Assembly: GCF_048564905.1 (NCBI RefSeq)
Contig: NC_133009.1
Location: 3,241,001 to 3,305,000, forward strand
Source: Vicugna pacos
Lineage: Eukaryota; Chordata; Mammalia; Artiodactyla; Camelidae
DNA length: 64,000 bases
Direction of reading: 5' to 3'
Shown: positions 59,601 through 62,730 of the stretch, one piece after another
How positions within the stretch are numbered: position 1 is the first letter of the stretch
How the letters are laid out: the number at the start of each line of letters is the position of its first letter
Program-made: the position numbers and the translations under genes
Notes under the pieces: model-generated
Databases searched by the model: none
Told to the model about the DNA's origin: nothing
What the model saw: the letters and a program-made list of their open reading frames with translations, nothing else

Positions 59601-62460
59601 GATCTCGGAAAGGGCAGCATTATCTTCCAGCCTGTGACCTCAGTTTTGACCTCAATCCTGCAGTGTCCCCAGTGGGACCTTCCATTTCTATGGGACATAG
59701 TCTGCAAACCAAACCGCCAGTTATGAGAGAATCCTCCCAATTAAAAATCATTAGAATTAAAACTTGCTGATACATTGTCTTCCTGTGTATAATTTTCTCA
59801 CCTTACTGTGTTTTTGTTAAATGGAAAAGTTTAAGTAAAACTGCAGGTGCCTTCTCCTTATTAATGTTGGACTTCAGACCACTTCCACCATCTGGACATG
59901 GGGGTCCTCACCTAGAAATAAGCATAAGGGTCCCAGAAGTACGTGTTTAGGAAAATAGCTTTGCAGAGGAAAAGAGAGTAATCTACATTCAACTCGTGTA
60001 AAAGTGTGATCTACATTTTGCATAGTGTTTATTAATGGTTATATGAAATTATTTCTGTCAAGGCTTCTCCCTTCATCTGCTAGGCGTTTTTCACTTCACA
60101 GGACCCTCCTGGCACTGCTGTCATGTTGTTGATGGCATGAGGCCTCTCTAGAACGCTCTTGTCAGACAGTGTTATGGAAAACAGTCTCTGAAAACATTGG
60201 CAAACGGTAGCCCCAAATTTTGTCTTTGCACCTAACATTTACAGAAGCCTCGGCTCTCATGTCGCTGTTACCACCACAGTGTTTATGTCTGGTGTACTGT
60301 TTAGAACCTGTTTAGTGAGCGGGTGACTTTCATAAGAAAGGTTTTTAAAAGAGCACTCTAGATGGGGACACTTGAAGTTTGAAGTGTCCCCACACATTTC
60401 ATAATTAAATACGTAACTAAGTCAAGTTTCAAAAAGTTGGCCCTAGTCTCTAGAAGGGAAACAAAGTTACAGTTAAAGAATTAGGTATTGTTTTCCTTGT
60501 TTCTAGCTCTAGGAAGTTGTGAATCAGAAACCAACTTTGAAAACTGGCGCTAGCCTCTCCTTCTCTTCAAGCAGATTTTCTCACATAAATATTTTAGTCA
60601 TCTACAGAGAGCAAAATACATTTGCTTAACTTGTCTGCCAGTAGAATTTTCACTTGACATTATAACAGAACCCCTTCCTTCATTTTATGTGTCTAAGATT
60701 CTGTGCTAAAAACATTAGCATAGAACAGACCTTAAAATTTTAGTTTTCTAAAAGTGCAGGAATGGAAAGCTCATTTTAAGGAAAAATTCATTCAAGTTAA
60801 AAAGAGCTAAACTTTTACAAAGGGCAGTTTTTCTAAGAACTGCAGAGCAATGCATTCAGTGTGAAACATGACTTGAACTGTTGAAACTCTTCGTGCCAAT
60901 AAGATCAGGCGTTGCCCTCTGAGATTATGTGTATCGGACAGGGCAGTGTTTACTGTGCTTTTCATCAGGGGAATCTAAGTAGCCTCACAGATATGTGTTC
61001 TCTGTTATCTAAAATCAAAGTAAGTAGGAATTTATTTTATTTTATCCATGTGATTATTTTTCTATTTAAGCAATCCCCACGTTAAGTCAAGTCTCTAAAA
61101 GTATTATTTAAAGGCCACATTTCATAAGCTAGCTGTCATTCCTATGATCGTGTTTCTTGTTTCACTTAAACATTAAAAATATTTGACTTATTGTAGATGC
61201 GAAAGAAGCTGATGAACAATGTATCTAGAGAATTAAAAGAAGGTATGTTGCCAACATTTCTGAATTAAATTTAGACGTTGATTTCTGAAATACACTCTAA
61301 ACAGTAAATGGCACCCCTTTCTATTGCTTGAATAACAGATACCATGTTAAGCTTTTTTCTTATACATAGCTGATGAAAAATGTGAGAGCATAGTTTCATT
61401 CATAATGATAAATATACTTATTCCTCATTTATTCATCATGATCCATAGCTTTAAAAAAAAAACAACTCAAGAAGTCTGTGTTCTCTATTTCTGGCTGTGC
61501 CCTTCCTCTCCTGCTGTCCCCATGGGCCTGTCACCTGCACACGGACCTGTTCTCAGAAAGCGTGGAGGTCATCAGCTTCTCGAGTTTCTGGTAGTGACTG
61601 AGGCCAAAAACCCAGACTCAGGCAATCTCGGTTCATATAGCTGTCACCTGGTGGGTGACAATTTCTTGTCATTCTCTTTGTCACTGGTTAACCTTTTGCC
61701 CTCAGGAAAAATCCCAAATTCCTTAGCTTGGAAGAAAAATACCCACATCGATTTGGCTCTTGCCAGAGTCTTCAGCCGTATCTCTTTTCTCCCCTGCTCT
61801 GCCCCTTGGCTCCAGCGACTGGTCAGACTGCGTCCAGCTCCGCGGGTGCCCTTCCTGCCTCTGCTCTTTGTGTTTGCTTCTTGCCTCTCCCTCCCACACT
61901 TCCTCCTCCTTCAGGTATCTGCTTACACATCACGGCCACCAAAGAGGGGACAATATTGACACAAAGCTGGACGTCCTTTCTGAGTGTTCAACTCTGCCCT
62001 CTTTTATACCTGTCATGGCATTTATGTCTCTGTACCGAAACTGCCTGTTCATCTATTTTGCCAGTTTACGGTACATGATCTTTCAGTTCAGGGTGGACTG
62101 TCATCTTCATCTTGTGGTTCCAGTGCTTGTCACAGTGCCTTAGCCCATGGCTGCTGAGTAAATGAATGAAGAATGAGAAAACCAGGCGCTCTGATCCTTA
62201 GCCACAAGAGCAGTTAATTCAACATGCAGCCCTGGGCAAAGTCTAGAGTAGTAATCTTGTGTTTTGCGTTGTAATCGTATGTAGGTATTTTTCATTCTTC
62301 TTAAAACTTGGAAAAGTCTCAGCTTTTCTTAAAAAGTAAGCTGACATTGAGTTACCTATGAAGAATTTTAAGTAAAGAATCTAATTCTTTCATTTTCTTT
62401 CCAGCTACTACTGAACTTGAATCTAAGTCCTATGGACTCTCTCGTAGGCTTGATGGATGA
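8917..62460 (+). CDS. ANKRD26-family ankyrin repeat and coiled-coil protein (whole spliced gene, 33 coding exons)
   Basis: The exons listed below join in phase at GT-AG junctions into one open frame of 4,821 nt (1,606 residues). Order: basic N terminus starting MKK; about six ankyrin repeats (residues about 37-277); acidic linker containing two copies of a 148-residue cassette (370-517 and 518-665); coiled coil (about 888-1560); short C-terminal tail. Family assignment rests on signature stretches shared with human ANKRD26 as I recall it, such as ALHLACA, KAVQCQ, NIEA, GFSHP, EWERELC, ERNDAQRQLSREQNAR, QLQQELADT, LEKY-QLYLEELK and NERLAE. Human ANKRD26 is a centrosome and ciliary base scaffold in which the ankyrin part and the coil mediate protein contacts; that role is inferred here from family. 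The sixth ankyrin exon is present in ANKRD20 and ANKRD62 types but not, as I remember, in human ANKRD26, so this may be a paralogue rather than the ANKRD26 orthologue. No disabling change is seen in the main frame, but the C terminus is shifted from the ancestral frame. Confidence 0.85.
9375..9595 (-). mobile_element. MIR SINE fragment
   Basis: Matches the MIR core: ATTTTGTTGATGAGTAAATT and GAGGCACAGACAGGCTAAGT, preceded by GTGCAAGGAACTGCCAGACA. Old and diverged. In intron 1. Confidence 0.8.
9796..9910 (+). CDS. coding exon 2: ankyrin repeat 2
   Basis: Residues 72-110. Acceptor TTCGCAG, donor AAG/GTGTGT, ends in phase 0. Contains TALHLACASGQSPVV followed by LNARDKEGKTALIK, a standard ankyrin repeat helix pair and loop. 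The TALHLACA core is the most typical ankyrin motif of the gene. Confidence 0.93.
10062..10235 (+). CDS. coding exon 3: ankyrin repeats 3-4
   Basis: Residues 111-168, phase 0 at both ends. Starts AVQCQKEACVIILLKRGADP, very close to the KAVQCQEE-CA-ILLEHGADPN stretch of the family, and then TALYYAV with NIEAINK. Acceptor CCAACAG, donor AAG/GTATAG. Confidence 0.94.
11410..12030 (-). mobile_element. LINE-1 3' end, cetartiodactyl type
   Basis: Reverse-strand L1 3' UTR: a T-run at the left, GTTTCTGGTGTACAGCAAAG, TTCCATTATGGTTTATTACA, CCTTTGGTAACCATCAGTTT and TCCATGTTGCTGCAAATGGC. Interrupted by an expanded CA repeat. Confidence 0.88.
11575..11662. repeat. (CA)n microsatellite
   Basis: About 43 perfect CA units inside the L1 3' end, preceded by TATA-rich sequence. 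Perfect and long, so likely highly polymorphic. Confidence 0.98.
13198..13304 (+). CDS. coding exon 4: ankyrin repeat 5
   Basis: Residues 169-204, phase 0 in and phase 2 out. Reads TPFLLAVRKNKEEMVKFLIE and then GANVHAVDKLQR, the usual fifth repeat of this family. Acceptor TTTTACAG, donor AAAG/GTACAA. Confidence 0.93.
13985..14200 (+). mobile_element. MIR SINE fragment
   Basis: GCTTTAGAGTCAGACGAGGT, AAATCCCAGCCCTCCTGCTG and a GCCGGGCACATGCTC end match the tRNA-derived head and 3' part of MIR. Confidence 0.7.
14615..14752 (+). CDS. coding exon 5: ankyrin repeat 6
   Basis: Residues 204-250. Reads SALMLAVYHDSPDTVKLLLQ, then LDVHGLSAERYARCNGF. This closely follows ANKRD20 (SALMLAVYYDSP) and related members; I recall no such exon in human ANKRD26, which argues for a paralogous subgroup or for loss of the exon in human ANKRD26. 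Acceptor TATTTTAG, donor CA/GTAAGT, phase 2 out. Confidence 0.92.
15735..15945 (-). mobile_element. MIR SINE fragment
   Basis: ATTATCTCATTAAATCTTCA, GGTTTTATAAAGGAAGACTT and GAGCTGGGACTTCTGAGTTC align to the reverse strand of MIR. Confidence 0.75.
16200..16282 (+). CDS. coding exon 6: end of the ankyrin domain
   Basis: Residues 250-277. Reads LSQLIVDYRDGKIPAIPPQN, equivalent to the SEYKEERIPKHSSQNS link after the ankyrin domain of ANKRD26. Acceptor ATACATAG, donor TCTG/GTAATA, phase 1 out. Confidence 0.9.
18346..18498 (+). CDS. coding exon 7: acidic linker
   Basis: Residues 278-328. Acidic and serine rich (AKESLPSSHTGAENIEEK then SSKDNEEEKVVELG). Not well conserved in the family, so the assignment rests on strong splice sites (TTTTCGCAG, AAGA/GTAAGA) and on phase continuity (1 in, 1 out). 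Confidence 0.8.
18552..18745 (+). mobile_element. hAT-like non-autonomous DNA transposon fossil
   Basis: ACAAGCTTTTTCTGTAAAGG, GCCAGAGAGTCAATATTTTA and GTGTGAAAGCAGCCCTAGAC follow a widespread mammalian MER-type consensus. It starts about 50 bp after exon 7. Confidence 0.6.
19109..19160 (+). CDS. coding exon 8: linker micro-exon
   Basis: Residues 329-346, 52 nt, reads ISVIKIAPRLEDVSVS. Phase 1 in and phase 2 out fits both neighbours. The exon is short and has little family signal, so it is less certain than the others. Confidence 0.72.
19228..19455 (-). mobile_element. MIR SINE fragment
   Basis: Starts TTGAGTGTCCTACTCTGGGT and ends CAGCCTGGCTCCCAACTCTG, with a degenerate core between; reverse-strand MIR. 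Confidence 0.7.
19539..19608 (+). CDS. coding exon 9: linker
   Basis: Residues 346-369. Reads DIDDSRPPSDGNLDLAAK, matching the VDDSWPTSDDEDLNFDTK segment of ANKRD26. Acceptor CTTCAAAG, donor AAG/GTAAAG, ends in phase 0, which is why the following cassette could duplicate without breaking the frame. Confidence 0.88.
19765..19814. repeat. polypyrimidine tract (TTTTC)n and poly(T)
   Basis: A run of TTTTC-type units ending in poly(T) in intron 9; the antisense lysine-rich frames across it are artefacts of this tract. Confidence 0.9.
22045..22180 (-). mobile_element. MIR-like fragment (copy A)
   Basis: CATAATCCTCACCCCATGAG, AAATGACAGACCCGGGACTT and CCAAAGCCAGCGCTCTTTGT resemble reverse-strand MIR. 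A matching copy lies at about 26940-27075 in duplication copy B. Confidence 0.6.
22254..22314 (+). CDS. coding exon 10A (cassette copy A)
   Basis: Residues 370-390. Reads KVRHPRFAKLIRAWEEPVIN, comparable to KNVPKPSLAKLMTASQQS of ANKRD26. Acceptor TTCTCTAG, donor AACA/GTAAGT, phase 0 in and 1 out. Identical in copy B. Confidence 0.88.
22402..22589 (+). CDS. coding exon 11A (cassette copy A)
   Basis: Residues 390-452. Carries STVFEDHNSNSENEDA and then VSGFSHPPFPEPESL, aligning with TLFEDRDSDSQDE and CFSHP of ANKRD26. Acceptor CACTACAG, donor GAG/GTAAGT, phase 0 out. Its 3' half differs from copy B at seven exon positions and one donor position (see findings). Confidence 0.92.
23132..23293 (-). 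mobile_element. LINE-1 3' end fragment (copy A)
   Basis: AGTTGATGTACAGTATTGTA, GTGCAGTAAAGTGATTTGGT, a TA repeat and TTCCCATTATAGTTTTTTTG match the reverse strand of the L1 3' end. Duplicate at about 28029-28194, where the TA repeat is 4 bp longer. Confidence 0.8.
23400..23790 (+). mobile_element. L2-like LINE fragment (copy A)
   Basis: CACATCTGCTCTTTGCACTG, CTCCCCTAGAGTGTAGAGCA and a TTGATGGATACAG end resemble the L2 3' end. Duplicate at about 28300-28690. Confidence 0.5.
23859..23991 (+). CDS. coding exon 12A (cassette copy A)
   Basis: Residues 453-497. Reads GEATKPKTGGKENGTRAVNG, matching EEPTKPGIAKKENGID of ANKRD26. Acceptor TTTTATAG, donor AGAG/GTGGGA, phase 0 in and 1 out. Confidence 0.9.
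24050..24145 (+). mobile_element. camelid-type tRNA-Ala SINE (Vic-1-like) in copy A
   Basis: Body includes TATAGCTCAGTGGG (A box), TTTAGCATGCACGAGG with an AGC anticodon position, and GGTTCAATTCC (B box), followed by a poly(A) tail. No extended non-tRNA 3' part is obvious. Confidence 0.9.
24399..24460 (+). CDS. coding exon 13A (cassette copy A)
   Basis: Residues 497-517. Reads DATPALRFKGKKDAESSRAF. Acceptor TTTTGTAG, donor GAG/GTACTG. Ends in phase 0 and thus can splice either to exon 10B or directly to exon 14. Confidence 0.85.
25220..25430 (+). mobile_element. MIR SINE fragment (copy A)
   Basis: GCATCCTGGTTCTGACCCAC, GATCTTGGAAAAACTTGTCT and TGATGCCTACCTCTCAGGTT follow the MIR consensus. 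The duplicate lies at about 30121-30331 in copy B. Confidence 0.65.
27150..27210 (+). CDS. coding exon 10B (cassette copy B)
   Basis: Residues 518-538. Same sequence as exon 10A with the same splice sites; enters in phase 0 from exon 13A. Confidence 0.86.
27298..27485 (+). CDS. coding exon 11B (cassette copy B)
   Basis: Residues 538-600. Starts like 11A but ends VSGFSHPAFPAPEPLTSSGV, with six residue changes relative to copy A. The donor reads GAG/GTAAGC, weaker at +6 than the GTAAGT of copy A. Confidence 0.9.
28759..28891 (+). CDS. coding exon 12B (cassette copy B)
   Basis: Residues 601-645. Appears identical to exon 12A, with the same splice signals and phases. Confidence 0.88.
28950..29046 (+). 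mobile_element. camelid-type tRNA-Ala SINE in copy B
   Basis: The duplicate of the SINE at 24050, identical except for one extra A in its tail. It was carried by the segmental duplication, not by a second insertion. Confidence 0.9.
29300..29361 (+). CDS. coding exon 13B (cassette copy B)
   Basis: Residues 645-665. Appears identical to exon 13A. Ends in phase 0, joining exon 14 in frame. Confidence 0.84.
31376..31475 (-). mobile_element. LINE-1 3' end fragment
   Basis: TTTTTTATTGAAGTGTAGTC, AATATTAGTTTCAAGTGTAC and AGCAATTCAGTTATATGTAT match the extreme 3' end of L1 on the reverse strand. Confidence 0.75.
31841..31934 (+). CDS. coding exon 14: linker
   Basis: Residues 666-697. Reads SISEIELPNRVDHLSGAAG and then LGEKNTLNGQIE, equivalent to SISENFPQKYVDPLAGAA of ANKRD26. 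Acceptor TTTAACAG, donor GAAA/GTAAGT, phase 1 out. Confidence 0.92.
32757..32890. mobile_element. MER5-like hAT-Charlie fragment
   Basis: AGAGTTTCTCAAATTTTAGT, GTCTGCGTTTCTAACAAGCT and TCAGGTGATGCCCATGTTGC match the MER5 group; a short, old, degraded copy in intron 14. Confidence 0.6.
33650..33765 (+). pseudogene. dead relict exon in intron 14
   Basis: After a GATCACCAG acceptor-like site the sequence reads SVYILSCMSGSRNFDG, clearly the FYIPSCMSGSRNF exon of ANKRD26. It then meets TAG, and the following EDPRNVGIPVAHVDM continues in another frame. No GT donor remains at the expected end. The live transcript can skip it because both flanking exons join in phase 1. Confidence 0.82.
34357..34385 (+). 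CDS. coding exon 15: 29-nt micro-exon
   Basis: Residues 697-706. Completes SSTEKYPHLK, matching ESPERYLHLK of ANKRD26. Acceptor GCTTTTAG, donor AAG/GTAAAA, phase 0 out. In ANKRD26 the MES part precedes ERYLHLK, so the join from exon 14 bypasses the relict exon. Confidence 0.8.
34413..34504 (-). mobile_element. camelid-type tRNA-Ala SINE, antisense
   Basis: Reverse-complement tRNA body with CACTGAGCTAGACCCTCCAC (A-box side) and a T-run at its left end; it lies 28 bp after exon 15. More diverged than the copies in the duplication. Confidence 0.8.
34569..34641 (+). CDS. coding exon 16: linker
   Basis: Residues 707-731. Reads PAVGVKDSVPKKTRAMKNLQ, matching PTIEMKDSVPNKAGGMKDVQ. Acceptor CCATTCAG, donor TCAG/GTAAAT, phase 1 out. 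Confidence 0.9.
35060..35142 (-). mobile_element. camelid-type tRNA-Ala SINE, antisense
   Basis: Reverse complement with GGGATTGAACCCAGAACC (B box) and TACCACTGAGCTATTTCC (A box). In intron 16. Confidence 0.85.
36385..36639 (+). CDS. coding exon 17: linker
   Basis: Residues 731-816. Begins GPSEWVSTCLSLNNEAGQRA and carries PLVSQSVTTNQSAPTELRQ and NIGAVSLSENAALHGLCESQ. This segment resembles CCDC144 and ANKRD36 type relatives more than the short human ANKRD26 linker. Acceptor GTTTTCAG, donor GAAG/GTAATA, phase 1 in and out. Confidence 0.88.
38241..38314 (+). CDS. coding exon 18: acidic linker with NAGNAG acceptor
   Basis: Residues 816-840. Reads DLDLERTSEEEEERLDGSEN, matching HDLEVASEEEQEREGSENNQ. 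The acceptor is a CAGCAG tandem at 38238-38243, so transcripts may include or drop one Ala residue. Donor CAG/GTATGT, phase 0 out. Confidence 0.88.
38805..38946 (+). CDS. coding exon 19: linker before the coiled coil
   Basis: Residues 841-888. Reads MNSVDGLDDLTLSPGTASED, matching IQSMDDVDDLTQSSETASED. Acceptor TTCCTAG, donor GAAG/GTAGCC followed by a C-tract, phase 1 out. The acidic exons lying between this point and exon 18 in human ANKRD26 are absent from the 490-bp intron. Confidence 0.9.
38985..39260. promoter_or_regulatory. small CpG-rich patch inside intron 19
   Basis: GC rich and dense in CpG compared with the AT-rich introns around it, with TGACGTG and TGCGTCAC motifs. It could be a small intragenic CpG island or a GC-rich unrecognised repeat. 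No exon with family similarity is seen in it. Confidence 0.35.
39405..40900 (-). mobile_element. LINE-1 ORF2-region fragment with a nested DNA transposon
   Basis: Reverse-strand ORF2 text: ATTAATTTGGGGAGAATTGA, GTTAGTTCTAGTAGCCTTTT, then after an insert AATATGATGAATAGCATTGA, CCTGCATTCTTGGGATACAC and TTTGTCTGGTTTTGGATTCA. Broken by a DNA transposon at about 39850-40100. Lies in intron 19. Confidence 0.82.
39850..40100 (+). mobile_element. hAT-like DNA transposon fossil nested in L1
   Basis: TCAAGCTTTTTCTTCTTTAA near the start, AGAGTAGCCATAGACAATAC and GTGGTAAAAGTTTATTTACC belong to the same non-autonomous family as 18552-18745. I do not trust my memory for the exact family name. Confidence 0.55.
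40960..41035 (+). mobile_element. L2 or MIR terminal fragment
   Basis: AGAATGTCTTGCACGTTATA, ATGCTCAATATCCATTTGTT and ATGAATGAATG match the shared L2-type end. It abuts exon 20. Confidence 0.55.
41108..41318 (+). CDS. coding exon 20: start of the coiled coil
   Basis: Residues 888-958. Contains LKEMENKVNWLHTELLKTRE and VEWERELCRM, very close to KKMEDKVNVLQRELSETKE and VEWERELCSLR of ANKRD26. Acceptor AATGCAG, donor TGAG/GTACTG, phase 2 out. Confidence 0.95.
42473..42653 (+). CDS. coding exon 21: coiled coil
   Basis: Residues 958-1018. Reads CTLEQENKKKNAYTLYEKCK then QYNEQVDLKQQLESTARALE, matching the SLNQEEEKRRNADTLYEK region. Acceptor CACTGCAG, donor CAG/GTAAAT, phase 0 out. Confidence 0.94.
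43065..43275 (+). mobile_element. LINE-1 3' end fragment
   Basis: Forward L1 3' end: ACTGTACAGCACAGGGAGAT, ATGTTCATGTACAACTGAAA and CACAACATTGTAAAATGACT, ending in an A-rich stretch. In intron 21. Confidence 0.85.
43498..43635 (+). CDS. coding exon 22: coiled coil
   Basis: Residues 1019-1064. Reads LEERNDAQRQLSREQNARVI, nearly the family consensus. Acceptor TCTTCAG, donor GAG/GTATTT, phase 0 at both ends. In ANKRD26 a large exon beginning near HSHEEE follows; here that part is lost. Confidence 0.95.
44251..44330 (+). pseudogene. relict of the start of the lost large coiled-coil exon
   Basis: An acceptor-like TTATAAACAG at 44241-44250 is followed by HEEEIKIIAEANSLLIF, then TAA at 44302, then EELCKFD. 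This resembles the HEEEKDLSHKNSMLQEEI start of the large ANKRD26 exon (shared HEEE, NS-L and EE spacing). It looks like a decayed exon start that is no longer used. Confidence 0.5.
45076..45588 (+). CDS. coding exon 23: shortened large coiled-coil exon
   Basis: Residues 1065-1235. Reads DTMDFELSDPKDSSEVLPQQ through KLQSENTLLRQQLEVARNEA to LLKETICK and RCLKDRLCQYETDRAEME, matching the 3' part of the large ANKRD26 exon. Homology also extends upstream of 45076 (VQRVRDEGFHLQ), so the acceptor TTCACTTACAG at 45075 lies inside the former exon. The alternative acceptor at 45040 would put TAA in frame after four codons, so 45076 is preferred. Donor GAA/GTAAGT, phase 0 at both ends. Confidence 0.82.
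47015..47167 (+). CDS. coding exon 24: coiled coil
   Basis: Residues 1236-1286. Reads ARMRQLQQELADTRKKVSML then EASLEVTAHHQTTSEN, matching VRQLQQELADTLKKQSMSEA. Donor CCA/GTATGT, phase 0. If the donor is not used the frame stays open to 47308 (see findings). Confidence 0.92.
47728..49230 (-). mobile_element. old LINE-1 3' part with a nested SINE
   Basis: T-run at the left end, then reverse-strand L1: TCCATCAGTTGATGGACCTT, GGGTCATATGGTAACTCTGT, TGTTTTCCAGAGTGGCTGCA, GCCTTTGATCAGATGTAGGA and GCATTGATCTATGTCTGTCC. The SINE at 47764 is inserted near its 3' end. Confidence 0.88.
47764..47895 (+). mobile_element. camelid-type tRNA-Ala SINE nested in an L1
   Basis: TAACTCAAGTGGTAGAG, CTTAGCATACACAAGG and GGTTCGATCC mark the tRNA body, followed by an A-rich tail with AAATAAATAAGT. 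The L1 sequence CACATAT(T/C)AT recurs on both sides, as expected for a target-site duplication. Confidence 0.88.
50515..50945. repeat. old interspersed repeat, family unresolved
   Basis: Begins AACAAACTCCCCAAAGTTCA followed by GTGGCTTAAATAAGCATTTA, a start shared by several ancient mammalian repeats. A second, related-looking copy lies at about 52190-52650 in the same intron. Confidence 0.4.
52190..52650. repeat. old interspersed repeat, family unresolved
   Basis: Contains GCCTCAAAACCTGGTGACTC, CACATTCTGTCCCCTAGAAA and TTCAGGGGAGGGAATTTCGC in the layout of the element at 50515, in the same orientation. Old and broken. Confidence 0.4.
53450..53815 (+). CDS. coding exon 25: coiled coil
   Basis: Residues 1287-1408. 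Reads VEQMQKKCEALQEEKKKLEE then ETEEQARRAVVEAMKELRRA and LEKLKEISQFLQ, matching TVQKKCEKLQKNKKKLEQE and EIAEKLKEVNLFLQ. A near-repeat of RRETEEQ occurs twice (the residues around 1353 and 1384). Acceptor TTCACGCAG, donor CAG/GTGAGA, phase 0 at both ends. Confidence 0.94.
54395..54600 (+). CDS. coding exon 26: coiled coil
   Basis: Residues 1409-1477. Reads AQAASQEDLLRECKRASVSQ then LEKYRQLYLEELKNRVSLAN, nearly identical in pattern to AQAASQENLEQFRENNFASM and LEKYKQLYLEELKVRKSLS. Acceptor TGCTGTAG, donor CTC/GTAAGT, phase 2 out. Confidence 0.95.
55265..55690. mobile_element. DNA transposon fossil with inverted-repeat-like ends
   Basis: Left part CAGGTCTCCCCGCTATCCAA, GAGTGTTCCTATGAAAGTTG and GTAAAGCAAAAAGGCAATTA; right part GGTGCTGATGTAGGCCTCTG and ACAAAGTGAGCTTTGGGACA. 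The arrangement is that of a mammalian TcMar or hAT family member; exact family not resolved. Confidence 0.55.
56201..56489 (+). CDS. coding exon 27: end of the coil and an AESSNT repeat
   Basis: Residues 1477-1573. Begins VNERLAEMNTELQLEKQHKS (family: TNERLAEVNTKLLVEKQQSR), then a PPP run, five copies of AESS(N/S)T, then a basic RSRPTRKRRF patch that could act as a nuclear localisation signal. Acceptor CCTCGCAG, donor AAG/GTTAGT, phase 0 out. Confidence 0.92.
56310..56399 (+). repeat. 18-bp coding minisatellite, five units
   Basis: Unit GCTGAAAGTTCTAATACT (A-E-S-S-N-T) repeated five times with only A/G changes (N to S). Being a multiple of three it can change copy number without frameshift. 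I recall nothing like it in human ANKRD26. Confidence 0.95.
56490..61196. other. intron 27, no gene recognised
   Basis: 4.7 kb of mostly AT-rich sequence between exons 27 and 28. I see no further exon and no clear recent mobile element in it. Confidence 0.5.
61197..61242 (+). CDS. coding exon 28: 46-nt micro-exon
   Basis: Residues 1574-1589. Reads MRKKLMNNVSRELKE, matching MQQELEKNITRELKE. Acceptor TTATTGTAG, donor GAAG/GTATGT, phase 0 in and 1 out. Because 46 is not a multiple of three, its inclusion or skipping sets the frame of the final exon. Confidence 0.88.
61640..62176 (+). mobile_element. L2 LINE 3' end
   Basis: GCCCTCAGGAAAAATCCCAA followed by ATTCCTTAGCTTGG, then a pyrimidine-rich middle and a terminal GTGCTTGTCACAGTGCCTTA and AAATGAATGAA run match the L2 3' end. 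This accounts for the overlapping open frames in intron 28. Confidence 0.78.
62405..62460 (+). CDS. coding exon 29: last exon, shifted C terminus
   Basis: Residues 1589-1606. With exon 28 included it reads ATTELESKSYGLSRRLDG and stops at 62458-62460. Relative to ANKRD26 (AAAELESGSIASPLGSTDES) one base has been gained between the codons for ELES and DES, so the ancestral tail LMDESSLSEDLTSKARQEYV lies in another frame that stays open to TGA at 62579-62581. Acceptor CTTTCCAG. Confidence 0.82.
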
Positions 62461-62730
62461 GTCAAGTCTAAGTGAAGATCTGACTTCGAAAGCACGTCAA
62501 GAATATGTGGAGATTTTGAAGAAAAAGTGCACGATCTACAAGATAAATAGTAAACGTTTTACCTGCTGGGCTGTTTGCTGAACATTTTAGTTATTTCCCG
62601 TTAAGAGACTGACACTGTTTATTAATGGAAAATACTCTTGCATTCTATGTGCATGATTAAAATTTATGAAGTATTTTAAACCACGTTTTTCTGCATCTCA
62701 TTGACTTTCAAGCAGATTTTGGGAATAAAA
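62461..62730 (+). terminator. 3' UTR with poly(A) signals
   Basis: ATTAAA at 62657-62662 and AATAAA at 62724-62729 follow the last exon; either could direct 3' end formation. The actual cleavage site is not visible from sequence. Confidence 0.5.

Noticed and set aside
61405-62143. Three overlapping open frames in intron 28
   Set aside because: The region is mostly an L2 3' end and has no family similarity or start context.
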